A program made the position numbers and the translations under genes. A DNA stretch of 64,000 nt from Pieris napi (taxonomy: Eukaryota; Arthropoda; Insecta; Lepidoptera; Pieridae): NCBI RefSeq assembly GCF_905475465.1, contig NC_062259.1, positions 8,008,501-8,072,500 on the forward strand. Direction: 5' to 3'. Positions 1-12,970 of the stretch are shown one piece after another. Under the pieces are notes generated by a model, which was not told the DNA's origin, made no database searches, and worked only from the letters and a program-made list of their open reading frames with translations. Position 1 is the stretch's first letter; each line of letters starts with the position of its first letter.

Positions 1-578
1 GGATTATGGATTGTGATAGGTTATTAGGGGTTCGGGCGTTAATCGGTACAATTAAAAATCTTAACAGTAATTCAAGACCTTTTTTCTTGGTAATAGTATA
101 TTATATTCAAACCAAAAAAAAAACAATAAACCTATGCGTCCTTGGTCTTGCTCTGACTTTTTTTTAGTATCTTAATAAGAGTCTATGCGTAAAGCGAACC
201 GGCGCGGTGTGGCGATTATGCGTACTAATATAATACTTATATATATTTTTTTTATATTAAGTGTCTAGATGATTACAGTTGAACTATAATGACGTAACAG
301 GGTTGTCAAAATAACAATAAAGGTAATTTATACCTGGTGCGTCATAATGGTGACAATCGGAAATAATACTAAGGGCTAATGTGACTCTCGTATGTAAAAA
401 ATGTAATGGATTTTGACATACCGTCAGTCTCCGATAAGTGTCGTTACTGAATCTTACCCAAAAAACTCATGATGGTTCTCTTTTCGTCCAGACTCTATCT
501 TTAGTCCATAATACTAAAGCCGATTATTTAGGTTTTGATTACTGGTAAAAAATATCTGTCCTAAATGTGAAATTTTAG

Positions 579-3049
579 ATCTCAAATCCGCACAACACTA
601 AAAAAGAAGGCTTTCGAGGACGCAAGTATACCAGTACGTCAGGTTAGCAACTCAGTGAACAACGTACCACAAACAACACAGGTAGTGTCGTCCCTGAGCC
701 TCCTTCGACCGAACATATTAGGAAAGAACGCCGAGGTTCAAATCTTCACTAATTTAAATCACGCTGTTTTTTTTCTTTTTAAGTTAGTGAAGTTTGAATT
801 TTATTTAGCTTACGCGTCACACGGCTCATGCATGCGCATTTTATACTCCTAATTGCCTTAAAAAAATATAAAATTATTTGAACAAAATATGTATATATAG
901 CAAACGCAAAGACAAAAGCGCTAAGATAAACAAAATTTTTGGGGTTTAAAGTAAAAACGACGATGTGAAAATTATATAAAGCACGTCAGGGGTAAGATTC
1001 TCTTTACTTAGAATAGTACTTTAGTAGAATACTTTTTACATTTACCTACAAATCGTATAAAATAAAGTAGGTGTTATGGTGCATTATAGTAACTATTTAA
1101 CTAATAATGCATATTAATTTCTTATTACAAACCGAACTATTTTGTTTACTTAAATTATGTATGTGAATGTAAGTAATTAAAATTTAAAATATGTTAAAAA
1201 TCTCAACAATAGGTAAAAGGAGTTTATGTTGTATGGTATTTAGATATTATTTTACCTTTAGTTTTGTTTTTGTGCTTTATATGTTAGACATTACATGGTA
1301 AAATATGTAATATGCTATGACTACCTTGCGGCAAGTCTAGCGGTGACCGCTACTGTTAATAATATGCAAAATTTAATTGGTAAGAAATAATACAGTACAT
1401 CTGTTCTGTACTGATAAATACTAGCGTAAGCCCTGTTTCTTTTAACGTACATAATGGTTGTACACACGTACGTACACGTATACGTAAGTTGCAGCTATCA
1501 CTGCTAGACACTGCCGAAAATTGAATTAAGAAAAGGATATTCCGTATTATTTTACAAATTAGGAGAACATTTTATTACTTAAATAGAAACCTCTTTAAAT
1601 GTTTTGATTGATTAAAAGATTAGGGCACAGCCAATTTGGCCTAATCACAAGTGATATGAAAATTCTTATGGTAGGTATTTAGGGTAAGAATCGAGACGTA
1701 TTCGAGAATCGTTTGTCTATGTCAAAAACGTCAGCTCTGAATATACATATAATCGTGTTTAAAATATACCTATTACTAAAAAACAAATTTAATATTGGTT
1801 GTTTGTAAAGTAGGTTTACGATCGAGATGTTTACGTGATAACGTCTTATTGGTGATATAAGTTTTTGGGAAGTAAGGAATTAATGAAGAAAATTTTTCAA
1901 ATTTTAAATTACATCTATCGTTTTATTCACACTTTTGATGATAAATTTCGGGTGTAAAATGACAAGTTTACTTATTCGACTATGATATACATTTTTCTTC
2001 ATACATTCACGGAATGACTGGCAGCGCTCGAGATGAGACGGGAGATCGGTCCGTCTCTCTCTCGTTATACCTGCGATCGCGCTCGTGAGGTTTTGGTGTG
2101 ACACAAGTTTCTGAACATGTCACCCGACTAAAACGATTTTAAAGACGTAATCACGTCAAAAAAACTTAAAATGGAGGATATCATAGTTTTGTTTTGTTAA
2201 GTTCAAATAAATAAAAAACCTATCGCCCACAAGGCATATCCTGGCTTTAATTTTATAATGCTAAAGTAACTTTTTAAAGCGGACATTGGCACCATATTGG
2301 AAATTTCAAGTCTTTAGAAGAAAATTATCTTTTATATTTCTATTATATTACAACTATGAAGTCTTAGGCTATTTTTTAGTAATGTAGTCGAGTTGGTTTT
2401 TATTGATTTCTACGATTCGTTGCCTCAACACTTGACAGGTATAACAAAACCCGTCGAATTATATATAATATTGGGTATATAGGACTACGAAAACCACTAC
2501 AAGCTTATATAATTCTAAATTGAAATTTATTTTTAGTTTAAAATGAAAATATAAAAACAACCAAATTAAAAACAGAGGATTTACTACGTGTTCCGTTATC
2601 CTGTAACTTGTACACTTAAGCCCCATATCTAAAATATGAGGTGTAATTGCTAGAAGTCGTATTTTTCTATAGATATGAGAATTAAAATGTTAGCGTTGTA
2701 AGCAGTGAGTACTATCCCTCTATTGGTAGTTGGGTAAATAGCGTTGATAATTCTGCTCTCAGCGCTAATATGGCGATATTCAAATCGGCACAAATATTAA
2801 TATAACCGGTCCAGCGTATTACATAGAGGTTAGTGCTCTGGCTCCATCAGGAGCAGTTGCAGTACACGGAGCACGGTTGGTTCGGGTTTTTTAAAAAAGC
2901 TATATTACAATATGCCAATCGATATATTTTTACTTTTGCAGGTGACACTGAACATGTTAAACGCCCCTGAGAACGAAGTAGATGTCGAGGGTCTAAATAA
3001 CGACGTCAAGCTGGAGTTCGAAGCGGGAAATGAAGAAGTGGCCACCTGA
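579..3049 (+). CDS. BAP18: BAP18-like SANT-domain protein, copy A, last two coding exons (partial)
   Basis: Two coding exons are visible: 579-735 (acceptor TTTTAG, then ATCTCAAATC) and 2942-3049 (acceptor TTTTGCAG, stop TGA 3047-3049). Joined, they encode residues 66-153 of the protein seen whole in copies B and C: the end of the SANT domain (SQIRTTLKKKAFEDA), a Ser/Thr/Val-rich linker, and the C-terminal block VTLNML...VDVEGL, which matches the VTLSAL...VDIEGL region known in vertebrate BAP18. The exon 4 donor is GTTCAA, which is weak but shared by all copies. The coding sequence differs from B and C at one base, which changes Gly82 to Ser. Exons 1-3 would lie left of the window or may be absent. 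BAP18 is known as a subunit of NURF and MLL/SET1-type chromatin complexes. The identification is firm; whether this copy is expressed is unknown. Confidence 0.8.
736..2941 (+). other. Intron 4 of BAP18 copy A, with a block private to A
   Basis: Most of this intron aligns with intron 4 of B and C. About 1,730-2,215 is found only in A; it includes a G/C-richer stretch near 2,020-2,090 with GCGATCGCGCTCG and TCTCTCTCTCG. The block has no clear terminal repeats, so insertion in A and loss from B and C are both possible. No exon is evident in it. Confidence 0.6.
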
Positions 3050-4721
3050 AACCTGCTTTGCTTCACGTAGGATCACCCCGGATGATGATGATGGTGATGG
3101 ACTAACCCCATGGTTAAAAAAAAATTACGTCACATTTTTGATTTCATAAGGAAACACCATGTGACCTAATTTATTCACTAATGCTAGCATAGGCTGAGTT
3201 TAAAAAAATCAGTGCGAAACTTACGCCAAATGAATTTGTTTGGGAATGGGATTCATGTCACGTGACAACAAGTTCGTCTGGCGTTAACGTTTCTCGCAGT
3301 GTTTTTATCTCGACCTGATGTTTATTTATATACGAAGTTGCCAGATTTGGTAATTGATAATTGTTTTAGTTGGAATTTCTTTTCAGTTTCCGACAAAGCA
3401 TAAATGAAACGGTGTTACTTCATGTATGCATCTTGCAGCTTGCATATTGGAAATACCATCGTTACATTACGAATATTATGTTTTTAATTAGATTTATTTT
3501 ATCAATATTGCACCGATGTGATTGTTAGTAGTCACAATTATATTTTTAAGCCCATGGTTAGTATTGTATGTCGAGATGGATCGTTTAGATTTTTTGTTTA
3601 AGTTATTTATTTATTACATGTTTTATTTGCAATTATAATTTACTGTCATTAAATTAGTTTTATATATATGTTTATTTTTCATCCAGTCCATTTTGTTTTC
3701 AATCCCTTCTTTTTTTTCCATCCTCGTAATTATTTTTACAATACGGAATAATGATTGAAACGCAATATTTTTACCTTTTTATACAATTATTTATTTACCT
3801 TCTAATGTAAGATTGGTTGAGATTTATATTTTTTGTAAGTATGTACGTTTGGTAGTTTAGTGTAGTGATGCCTTAACTGCCTTAACGAGTAGGATTAATT
3901 AATAATAAGATAGAATTTAAATTTATAGATTTGCGTAGATTTTATTTTATTACATTTTTATTTCTGCCTTTCGACCTCTTTGAGTCACTACTAAATCTTC
4001 GTCTTCGTACTTAATTTTAACCTATAATCGCCTTCGTTAGTTAGTTCGAATCCTGTTTCTTGTAGTTGTAGGTTCTGATAACATCTGAAGCCTGGTAGGG
4101 GCGTGCGAATGGTCGTAGCGAGTGGTCGTTGTCAGTGATTGCTATTTTGTTATATTGGTTTAAATAAAATTTGCTAAAGTTCATTTGAATAAAGTTCCGT
4201 GTACCTTCTATACAATGAATGCTAGCAAAATTTAATTAAGACCGTATCATTTACAACATCTTGCAATATAAATCAAACACTGATAGCGGTTAGTCGACGT
4301 ACGATGGCATAGGAAGAGAAAACATACCTCATTTAAGTCTATTGAAAATAAATACCTCTAAAATTTAAAAGCAATAAACCACTGTTGCCTCATACGAATA
4401 AGTTGGATTCGGACTACCTCATATATCGGTAATGTAAGTTAGATTAATCGGTTAGGTTAGGAAAAGGTCGCGACGTCGACATTTTTACACCCTCGATTTA
4501 GCCCTTATTAAGTACTTTTAATATCCATTAGCTAACATACTCGCCAATAATTTAAGATTTTGCCTATTATTAGATAGTTTACCTACATTGGTTTCCTGCT
4601 CCTTTAGTGCGGTTCAGTTACCTCCCAAGTTGTGTGAATACCTAGAGACAAAGCTGCAACGTTCGATGTCTTTATGAACATAAATTATATTTTGTATTTA
4701 CTCGCGGATCGTGTTCAATGT
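3050..4721 (+). other. 3' UTR and downstream region of BAP18 copy A
   Basis: Conserved with 21,031-22,574 and 31,954-33,464. About 3,115-3,370 is extra in A and contains TCACGTGA and ATTACGTCA words. The stretch near 3,940-4,200 is very similar in all three units and probably includes the end of the 3' UTR. No other ORF is supported. Confidence 0.5.
4163..4168 (+). terminator. Candidate polyadenylation signal AATAAA, BAP18 copy A
   Basis: AATAAA within GTTTAAATAAAATTTGC, about 1.1 kb after the stop. The same word in the same context follows copies B and C. Use of the site is inferred only from conservation. Confidence 0.35.
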
Positions 4722-7700
4722 GCCTACAACACACAGAAGATATATTTATTAAAGCTGTTAAATACTGTTATATATTAATACCATCGAGACGCCTTAAACG
4801 AAACACTTTAATTGGAGACTTTTTCACGGTGCCTCTATTTTTTTATTATTTCGCAGCGTAAACTATAGATCTTGGATGAGGTCGTTATAGATTCAAATTA
4901 TGAAAAAATCGTAAACTATTTATTTCGTGTATCAATATTTTTTTAAATTTAGTTCTTAACATTGCAAGGTCTCTAATTAGATTGTTATTGTGTATTCATT
5001 ACTCCAATTTGTCCAATCATCTCTACAGCAAAAGTACAGGTTCCTGTTTTCTTACTACTGAAGTCGCATTTTTCAATTGGTTCAAAAGTACGCTATGACT
5101 TGATTATATGACAAATTCGTTTAGGTATATGTTTAGATATTTGACTGCAGTTTATGTTTGATCACGTAATCTTTATTAATTTTTATTCGCAATAAACCGA
5201 AATAATAAATTTTATATCTAGTCCTTAAAAGAAGTAGAGATCAATGGACAACTTGCTAGGTATAATTTATAATTCTTCATATTAATAAAAAATACAAAAA
5301 AATCTAAAAAACAAAAAAAAAAAAATGCAAAATAAAAAAAACAGGTTATTTAGTTGTACGAAATTAGCGGCTAGATGACGAATATAATATGAACAACTAG
5401 GTATCACAGTTTTGCCTTGCATCGTGTATATATAGTCCTTAAACGAAGTAGAGATCAATGGACAACTTGCTAGGTATAATTAACAATTCTTCATTATAAT
5501 AAAAAATAGAAAAAAAAATTAAAAATCTAGAAAAAAAATATACTAAAAACGCAAAATCAGAAAATAAGCTTATTTAGTTGTACGAAAATAGCGGCTAGAT
5601 GACGAATATAAAATGAACATCTAGGTATCACAGTTTTGCCTTGCATCGAGTATATATAGTCCTTAAACGAAGTAGAGATCAATGGACAACTTGCTAGGTA
5701 TAATTTATAATTCTTTATAATAATAGAAAACCAAAAAAATATTAAAAGCCGAAAATCTGAAAATAAGGTTATTTAGTTGTATGAAATTAGCGGCTACATG
5801 ACGAATATAATATGAACATCTAGGTATCACAGTTTTGCCTTGCATCGTGTATATATAGTCCTTAATCGAAATAGAGATCAATGGACAACTTGCTAGGTAT
5901 AATTTATAATTCTTCATAATAATAAAAAATAAAAAATACAAAAATTAAAAATCTAGAAAACAAAAATTGTTTAGATATGTATTTGACTGCAGTTTATGTT
6001 TGATCACGTAATCTTTATTAATTTTTATTCGCAATAAACCGAAATAGTAAATTTTATATCTAGTCCTTACACGAAATAGAGATCAATGGACAACTTGCTA
6101 GGTATAATTTATAATTCTTCATAATAATAAAAAATACAAAAAAATCTAAAAAACAAAAAAAAATAAAAACGCAAAATCAGAAAGAAGGTTATTTAGTTAT
6201 ACGAAATAGCGGCTAGATGACGAATATATAAACATCTAGGTATCACAGTTTTGCCTTGCATCGTGTATATGTAGTCCTTAAACGAAGTAGAGATATATGG
6301 ACAACTTGCTAAGTATAATTTATAATTCATTATAATAATAATAAAAAAAAAATCTAAACATCAATCAAAAAAATTAAAAACGCACTATACAAAAATAAGG
6401 TTATTTAGTTGTACGAAATTAGCGGCTACATGACGAATATAATATGAACATCTAGGTATCACAGTTTTGCCTTGCATCGTGTATATCTAGTCCTTAAACG
6501 AAGTAGAGATCAATGGACAACTTGCTAGGTATAATTTACAATTCTTCATTATAATAAAAATAGAAAAAAAATATAACAAAATCTAGAAAACAAAAAAAAT
6601 ATATTAAAAACGCAAAATCTGAAAATAAGGTTATTTAGTTGTACGAAATTAGCGGCTAGATGACGAATATAATATGAACATCTAGGTATCACAGTTTTGC
6701 CTTGCATCGTGTATATATAGTCCTTAAACGAAGTAGAGATCAATGGACAACTTGCTAGGTATAATTTACAATTCTTCATTATAATAAAAAATAGAAAAAT
6801 AAAATCTAAAAAACAAAAAAAATTAAATACGCAAAATTAGAAAATAAGGTTATTTAGTTATACGAAATAGCGGCTAGATGAAAAATATATGAACATCTAG
6901 GTATCACAGTTTTGCCTTGCATCATGTATGGTCTCTATACACATATATACACACCGACGTAGCATCAGAAGATATATTTATTAAAGCTGTTAAATACTGT
7001 TATATATTAATATCATCGAGACGCCTTAAACGAAACACTTTAATTGGAGACTTTTTCCACCGTGCCTCTATTTTGTTATTATTTCGCAGCGTAATATATA
7101 TATCTTTGATAAGGTCGGTATAAATTACGCATTCGAATTATGAAAAAATCGTATACTATTTATTTCGTGTAATAATATTTTTTAAATTTAGTTCTTAACA
7201 TTGCAAGGTCTCTAATTAGATTGTTATTGTTGTTAGTATAAGGATAGGCTATAGGTTAGATTCCATATCTTAAGTAGATGTTCATTACTCCAGTTTTTCA
7301 CTGACGTCTTGCGAAGTTCTGAGTAAAGCTTTCTTATTACCCCGTAAGCATATTCCGTGCTCAACCCTTAATCTGTTAGGCATGAATATTGTAATTAATT
7401 ATATTGTTGGATTCAATTTGTCCAATCATCTCTACAGCAATAGCACAGGTTCCTATTTTCTTACTACTGAAGTCGCATTTTTCAATTGGTTCAAAAGTAT
7501 GCTATGACTAGATTATATTACAAATTCGTTTATATGTTTAGATATTTGACTACAGTTTATGTTTGATCACGTAATCTTTATTAATTTTTATTCGCAATAA
7601 ACCGAAATAGTAAATTTTATATCTAGTCCTTAAAGGAAGTAGAGATCAATGGACAACTTGCTAGGTATAATTTATAATTATTCATAATAATAAAAAATAC

Positions 7701-10700
7701 AAAAAAAATCTAAAAAACAAACAAAAAATTAAAAACGCAAAATAAAAAAAAGGTTATTTAGTAGTACGAAATTATCGGCTACATGACGAGTATAATATGA
7801 ACATCTAGGTATCACAGTTTTGCCTTGCATCGTGTATATATAGTCCTTAAACGAAGTAGAGATCAATGGACAACTTGCTAGGTATAATTTACAATTCTTC
7901 ATTATAATAAAAATAGAAAAAAAAATATAACAAAATCTAGAAAACAAAAAAAATATATTAAAAACGCAAAATCAGAAAATAAGGTTATTTAGTTGTACGA
8001 AATTAGCGGCTAGATGACGAATATAATATGAACATCTAGGTATCACAGTTTTGCCTTGCATCGTGTATATATAGTCCTTAAACGAAGTAGAGATCAATGG
8101 ACAACTTGCTAGGTATAATTTACAATTCTTCATTATAATAAAAAATAGAAAAATAAAATCTAAAAAACAAAAAAAAATTAAATACGCAAAATTAGAAAAT
8201 AAGGTTATTTAGTTATACGAAATAGCGGCAAGATGACGAATATTTGAACATCTAGGTATAACAGTTTTGCCTTGCATCGTGTATATGTAGTCCTTAAACG
8301 AAATAGAGATCAATGGACAACTTGCTAGGTATAATTTATAATTCTTCATAATAATAAAAAATACAAAAACAATCAAAAAAACAAAAAAAAAATTAAAAAC
8401 GCAAAATAAAAAAAAAGGTTATTTAGTTGTACGAAATTAGCGGCTAGATGACGAATATAATATGAACATCTAGGTATCACAGTTTTGCCTTGCATCGTGT
8501 ATATATAGTCCTTAAACGAAGTAGAGATCAATGGACAACTTGTTAGTTATAATATACAATTCTTCATAATAATAAAAAATACAAAAAAAAAATCTTGAAA
8601 ACAAAAATTGATTAGATATTTGACTGCAGTTTATGTTTGATCACGTAATCTTTATTAATTTTTATTCGCATTAAACCGAAATAGTAAATTTTATATCTAT
8701 TCCTTAAACGAAGTAGAGATCAATGGATAACTTGCTAGGTATATTTTATAATTCTTCATAATAATAAAATACAAAAAAAAAGTCTAAAAGCAAAAAAAAT
8801 ATTAAAAACGCAAAATACAAAAATAAGATTATTTAGTTGTACGAAATAGCGGTTAAATGACGAATATAATAGGAACATCTAGGTATCACAGTTTTGCCTT
8901 GCATCGTGTATGGTTTCTATACACATATAAACACACCGACGTAGCTTCAGAAAATATATTTATTAAAGCTGTTAAATACTGTTATATATAAAGACCATCA
9001 AGATGCCTTAAACGAAACACTTTAATTGGATACTTTTTCCACCGTGCCTCTATTTTTTTACTAATTCGCAGCGTAAGCGATCTTGGATGAGGTCGGTAGG
9101 TATAGATTACGCATTCAAATTTTGAAAAAATCGTATTCTATTTATTTCGAGTATCAATATTTTTTAAAATTTAGTTCTTAACATTGCAAGGTCTCCAATT
9201 AGATTGTCATTGTAGTTAGAATAAGGATAGGCTTCGTAATTGTTAATTCCATTTCTTAAGTAGATGTTCATTACTCCAGTTTTTCACTGACATCTTCCGA
9301 AGTTCTGAGAAGAGCTTTCTGATTTCCCCGTAATCCTATTCCGTGCTCAAGACTAAATCTGTTAGGCATGAATATTGTAATTAATTATATTGTTATATAA
9401 TAGTACAGGTTCCTATTTTCTTATTAATGAAGTCACATTTATCAATTGGGTCAAAAGTATGCTATGACTAGATTAGATTACAAATTCGTTTACATGTTCA
9501 GATATTTGGCAGTTTATGTTTGATCACGTAATCTCTATTAATTTTTATTCGCAACAAACCGAAATAATAAATTTTATATCTAGTCCTTAAACGAAGTAGA
9601 GATCAATGGACAACTTGCTAGGTATAATTTATAATTCTACATAATAATAAGAAAATACAAAAAAAAACTAAAAAACAAAAAAATATTAAAAACGCAAAAT
9701 CAGAAAATAAGGTTATTTAGTTATACGAAATAGCGGCTAGATGACGAATATAATATGAACATCTAGGTATCACAGTTTCGCCTTGCATCGTGTATAATAT
9801 ATAGTCCTTAAACGAAGTAGAGATCAATGGACAACTTGCTAGGTATAATTTATAATTCTGTATAATAATAAAAAATACAAAAAAAATATAAAAAACAAAA
9901 AAAATATAAAAACGCAAAATCAGAAAATAAGGTTATTTAGTTATACGAAATAGCGGTTAGATGACGAATATAATATGAACATCTAGGTATCACAGTTTTG
10001 CCTTGCATCGTGTATGGTCTCTATACACATATATACACACCGATGATATTAATAAATAAATACTGTTATTTATTAATATCATCGAGACGCCTTAAACGAA
10101 ACACTTTAATTGGAGACTTTTTCCACCGTGCCTCTATTTTTTTATTAATTCGCAGCGTAAACTATAGATCTTGGATGAGGTCGTTATAGATTACGCATTC
10201 AAATTATGAAAAAATCGTATAATAATATTTAAAATAATAATAATTAATAATAATAATAATTAATAATAATAATAATAATATTAATTAATTAATTATTTAA
10301 TTTTAATAATATTTATTTTTATTTGATTTTTTATTTATTTATTTATTTTATTGATTTTTTTTTATTGATTTTTTTTTATTTCGTGTAATAATATTTTTTA
10401 AATTTAGTTCTTAACATTGCAAGGTCTCTAATTAGATTGTTATTGTTGTTAGTATAAGGATAGGCTATAGGTTAGATTCCATATCTTAAGTAGATGTTCA
10501 TTACTCCAGTTTTTCACTGACATCTTCCGAAGTTCTGAGAAAAGCTTTCTTAATACCCCGTAAGCATATTCCGTGCTCAAGACTAAATCTGTTAGGCATT
10601 AATATTGTAATTAATTATGTTTTGAATTCAATTTGTCCAATCATCTCTACAGCAATAGCACAGGTTCCTATTTTCTTACTACTGAAGTCGCATTTTTCAA

Positions 10701-10785
10701 TTGGTTCAAAAGTATGCTATGACTAGATTAGATTACAAATTCGTTTATATGTTTAGATATTTGACTGCAGTTTATGTTTGATTAA
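4722..10785 (+). repeat. Composite satellite array, unit A (expanded short modules)
   Basis: Two building blocks are interspersed. The short module, about 215 bp, starts near AGTCCTTAAACGAAGTAGAG, has an A-rich centre and ends TTGCCTTGCATCGTGTATAT. I count 16 starts, near 5221, 5434, 5660, 5857, 6063, 6273, 6490, 6719, 7625, 7840, 8077, 8290, 8508, 8699, 9586 and 9805. The long spacer, about 690 bp, begins near TATGGTCTCTATACACATAT (6,925, 8,908, 10,014; partial at 4,722) and ends with TTTGATCACGTAATC...TTTTATATCT. Shortened spacers occur near 5,970 and 8,610. In B and C the two blocks simply alternate; in A the short module has been amplified between spacers. The small ORFs that recur here follow the repeat and are not genes. 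Confidence 0.9.
10210..10385 (+). repeat. AT-only low-complexity tract
   Basis: AATAAT/TTAATTAA runs pass into TTTATTTATT and TTTTTTTATTGA runs inside the last long spacer of the unit A satellite. The matching spacers in B and C lack it, so it is a local expansion in A. Confidence 0.9.
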
Positions 10786-11154
10786 TTACATTACTTATAA
10801 GATAAAACTTATAAGTTTTGGGCTAATTTCTAAATTTTTACATGTACTAAATAACGCCTTAGTGATACGCTTTATCGTTAACTCAATAGATAGATCCGGA
10901 TGATTGATGTGCTTAGTTGTACGAAATATAATAATTAACGAAAGAAAATGTAAAAAAAAATAAAAAATAATAAAAAACGTGTTAATAAAAAAATATAAAA
11001 ACTTAAAAAAAAGAAATGTAAAAAAAAATATAAAAGTTTAGTAAAAAAATAAATAGCTAGATACGCTTAAATCAGACTTGAAATATATATATATTTCAAG
11101 TAATGTATAACAGGCCACGCACGGATCACATTATTTGAATGGTTAAGGAAATTA
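10786..11154 (+). other. Post-satellite flank, unit A, with A-rich block
   Basis: Matches 24,690-25,040 and 38,050-38,395. Positions 10,930-11,060 are runs of A broken by single T, G or C, repeated at 24,835-24,955 and 38,190-38,320. Compared with B and C, A has lost the preceding block found at 24,405-24,690 and 37,785-38,050. No coding potential is seen. Confidence 0.6.
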
Positions 11155-11958
11155 TAGTTTAAATTGAACTCTTTTGGGTGAAGGCGCACGTTGGCACTCC
11201 TGGAAACGAGAGGGCAGACGCTCTCGCGGGGGAGGCGGTTGGGGAAACGGAGACGCGAATAGGGTACGATGCGTATCCGCTTTCCTATTTGCGACGACTG
11301 ACAAGACTCGAGACAGCTGCAACGAGCGCTATGTGGGGGGCGAAACAGCCTTAGTCACATAAATGTTTTTTAAAGATGCAAATGCGGCATACAAACAAAT
11401 CAAGACAAGGCGTTTCGCACCTCACATGGCGCAGATCCTGACTGGCCACGGGGCTTTTGGACACTATTTACACAGACTCAAACTGAAGACAAGCCCCGCG
11501 TGTGACGTGTGACTGTGACGACAGAACCGACTAAACGTGGTTCATTTACTTGTTGACTGTGCGACTTTTTAAAGGGCCAGATGCGACCTGGAGCTCCAGA
11601 CTGGCACGAGGGTATCCCGGGATGGGCTATCCGACATGTTGCTTGAAAACAGATCGCAGCTGGAAAAATTCTGTGACAAGATTGTCAGATATGTCACTCA
11701 CAAAAATTGTACGAGCGGTAACGTGGCTGGCGCCGGGCAGCTGGCCCCGACTCGCCCATAAATATTATGACGATATTTTCGGAGTAGTCGTCGCCCAGGC
11801 CCGGCTGGAGACGCCTACCCTCCAAGATAATAATGTCCCTTTTTAAGAAAGGGGAGAATTCGACACTCCCCTGCTGCTTAGCCACTCGGTGACATATCTG
11901 CTTGATTGCGTGTCTGATGGGCTAGGATGTAGGGGTCCCAAAACATTTAAAAAAAAAA
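11155..11958 (+). mobile_element. 5'-truncated non-LTR retrotransposon tail with RNase H domain (R1/Jockey-like)
   Basis: In one frame from 11,172 the sequence reads WVKAHVGTPGNERADALA, the C-terminal RNase H signature of R1- and Jockey-type LINEs, followed by an in-frame TAG near 11,360 and frameshifts. Further on, remnants of the Cys/His-rich LINE C-terminus are readable (GHGAFGHYLHRLKLKTSP, then C-x-C residues). The element ends in an A run at 11,949-11,958. Units B (about 25,045) and C (about 38,400) carry the uninterrupted site AAGGAAATTATTGT, so the insertion postdates the duplication or was fixed only in A. It is dead: several stops and no reverse transcriptase. Confidence 0.8.
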
Positions 11959-12192
11959 TTGTTTATCACTGTATCGTTTTGAACTTAGCATTAGTGCGCA
12001 CTATATCTATCGCTTGTAATTATGTATATATTTTGGCTTATATGGCTATACCCACGCTACACCGAGACCATGGAAGGCAATTCTGACAGCCCGCCCGAAA
12101 TTGTAATATTAAATATTAATATAAAAAATATATTTTTTTGCATAAAATAAAACATTAATTTGCATAAATTAAACGCCTGATGTACTTATCTG

Positions 12193-12273
12193 CCTTGCGA
12201 TTCTGTAACTCACTTTTCGAACTCTCGCGACCGCCGCTGTGAAAACAGCTGTGTGAGTTACAGAATCGCAAGG
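12193..12273. mobile_element. Short palindromic MITE with 3-bp CTG target duplication
   Basis: Terminal inverted repeats CCTTGCGATTCTGTAACTCA and its complement, with CTG at 12,190-12,192 and again at 12,274-12,276. Unit B keeps the empty site with a single CTG (25,399-25,401, TTATCTGTACTT), so the insertion and its 3-bp duplication are shown directly. It is an internally deleted relative of the elements at 40,583, 46,924 and 59,948. The CWG duplication resembles PIF/Harbinger-type transposition, but no transposase is present. Confidence 0.88.
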
Positions 12274-12276
12274 CTG

Positions 12277-12481
12277 TACTCACATCTATTTGGAAGATAG
12301 GTTCCTCAGATGTTATGCTTGTAAAAATAATTAATATCATTATATATAAGGTGTAAATGCCAGGAGATCTCCATGTTTTTACTTATAAGAGAATAATGTA
12401 AATATAGTAGTAATACTGTATATAATAGATAAGTCTCCGATAATTTTTATACTACGTTATGATTACCTGTGTAATGGATGA
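12277..12481 (+). other. Unit A spacer between two MITEs
   Basis: Aligns with 25,402-25,609 and about 38,765-38,960. No gene or other element is visible. Confidence 0.5.
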
Positions 12482-12637
12482 CGCTAAGAAACTCACGAAG
12501 CGAGACAAGTTTGCGCTAATCGCAACCGCGGGGGCTGCGTAACCGCACAAAACTCCGGCCTCGTGAGTTTAGAAAATAAAACAACAAACCGCCACCGCAG
12601 GCGGCGCGGGTGCAAACCGCTTCGTGAATTCTTAGCG
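12482..12637. mobile_element. GC-rich palindromic MITE, TNA target duplication, unit A
   Basis: Ends CGCTAAGAAACTCACGAAGCG and CGCTTCGTGAATTCTTAGCG, with a GC-rich centre. It is flanked by TGA on the left and TAA on the right; unit B has one TAA at the same point (near 25,610). Unit C carries the same family at the same site (38,961-40,147), there enlarged by a hAT insertion. The 3-bp TNA duplication suggests a PIF/Harbinger-like origin. Confidence 0.82.
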
Positions 12638-12854
12638 TAAAGCACAGATAATGATGACGTTTCAATTTACAAATATGTTAATATAATTTAATATTTGTAA
12701 ATATTAAACATCTTTGCAATTACCAAAGATTTTTAATATATTCAAAAGTTCTGTATATAAGTTAACTCCTCTTATATTAATTTAAAAAATTGTTTCATCG
12801 CTTCAATTAAACCCCCTCCCAAAACAGTGCATTTTTATTACCAATCCTCGACTC

Positions 12855-12970
12855 TCTTAAAAGAAAACATCGTGAGGAAACCAGCTTGCCTTTGGCCCAA
12901 AAAGTTGAAGACAGGCGCTGGATCACCTACTTGCCTATTAGGTCATGAAACAGATACAGATAAATTTGCC
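12855..12970 (+). mobile_element. SINE 3' fragment (lepidopteran tRNA-derived type), unit A
   Basis: Contains AAAACATCGTGAGGAAACC, then GGCGCTGGATCACCTACTTG and ATGAAACAGATACAGA, the 3' body of a SINE widespread in Lepidoptera. The tRNA-related head is missing here. The same fragment lies in B (25,845) and C (40,370), so it predates the triplication. Confidence 0.75.

Noticed and set aside
655..852. ORF read as a separate 65-codon gene
   Set aside because: It is exon 4 of BAP18 copy A read on into intron 4; the ATG is not a real start.
5705..9917. Minus-strand ORFs with KLYLASCPLIS...TMQGKTVIPRCSYY in the short satellite modules
   Set aside because: Frames open and close with A-run length in each module. 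No sign of coding selection.
5220..10010. Regular short repeats suggesting a CRISPR-like array
   Set aside because: The whole 215-bp module is repeated, not short repeats with unique spacers, and the genome is eukaryotic. It is a satellite.
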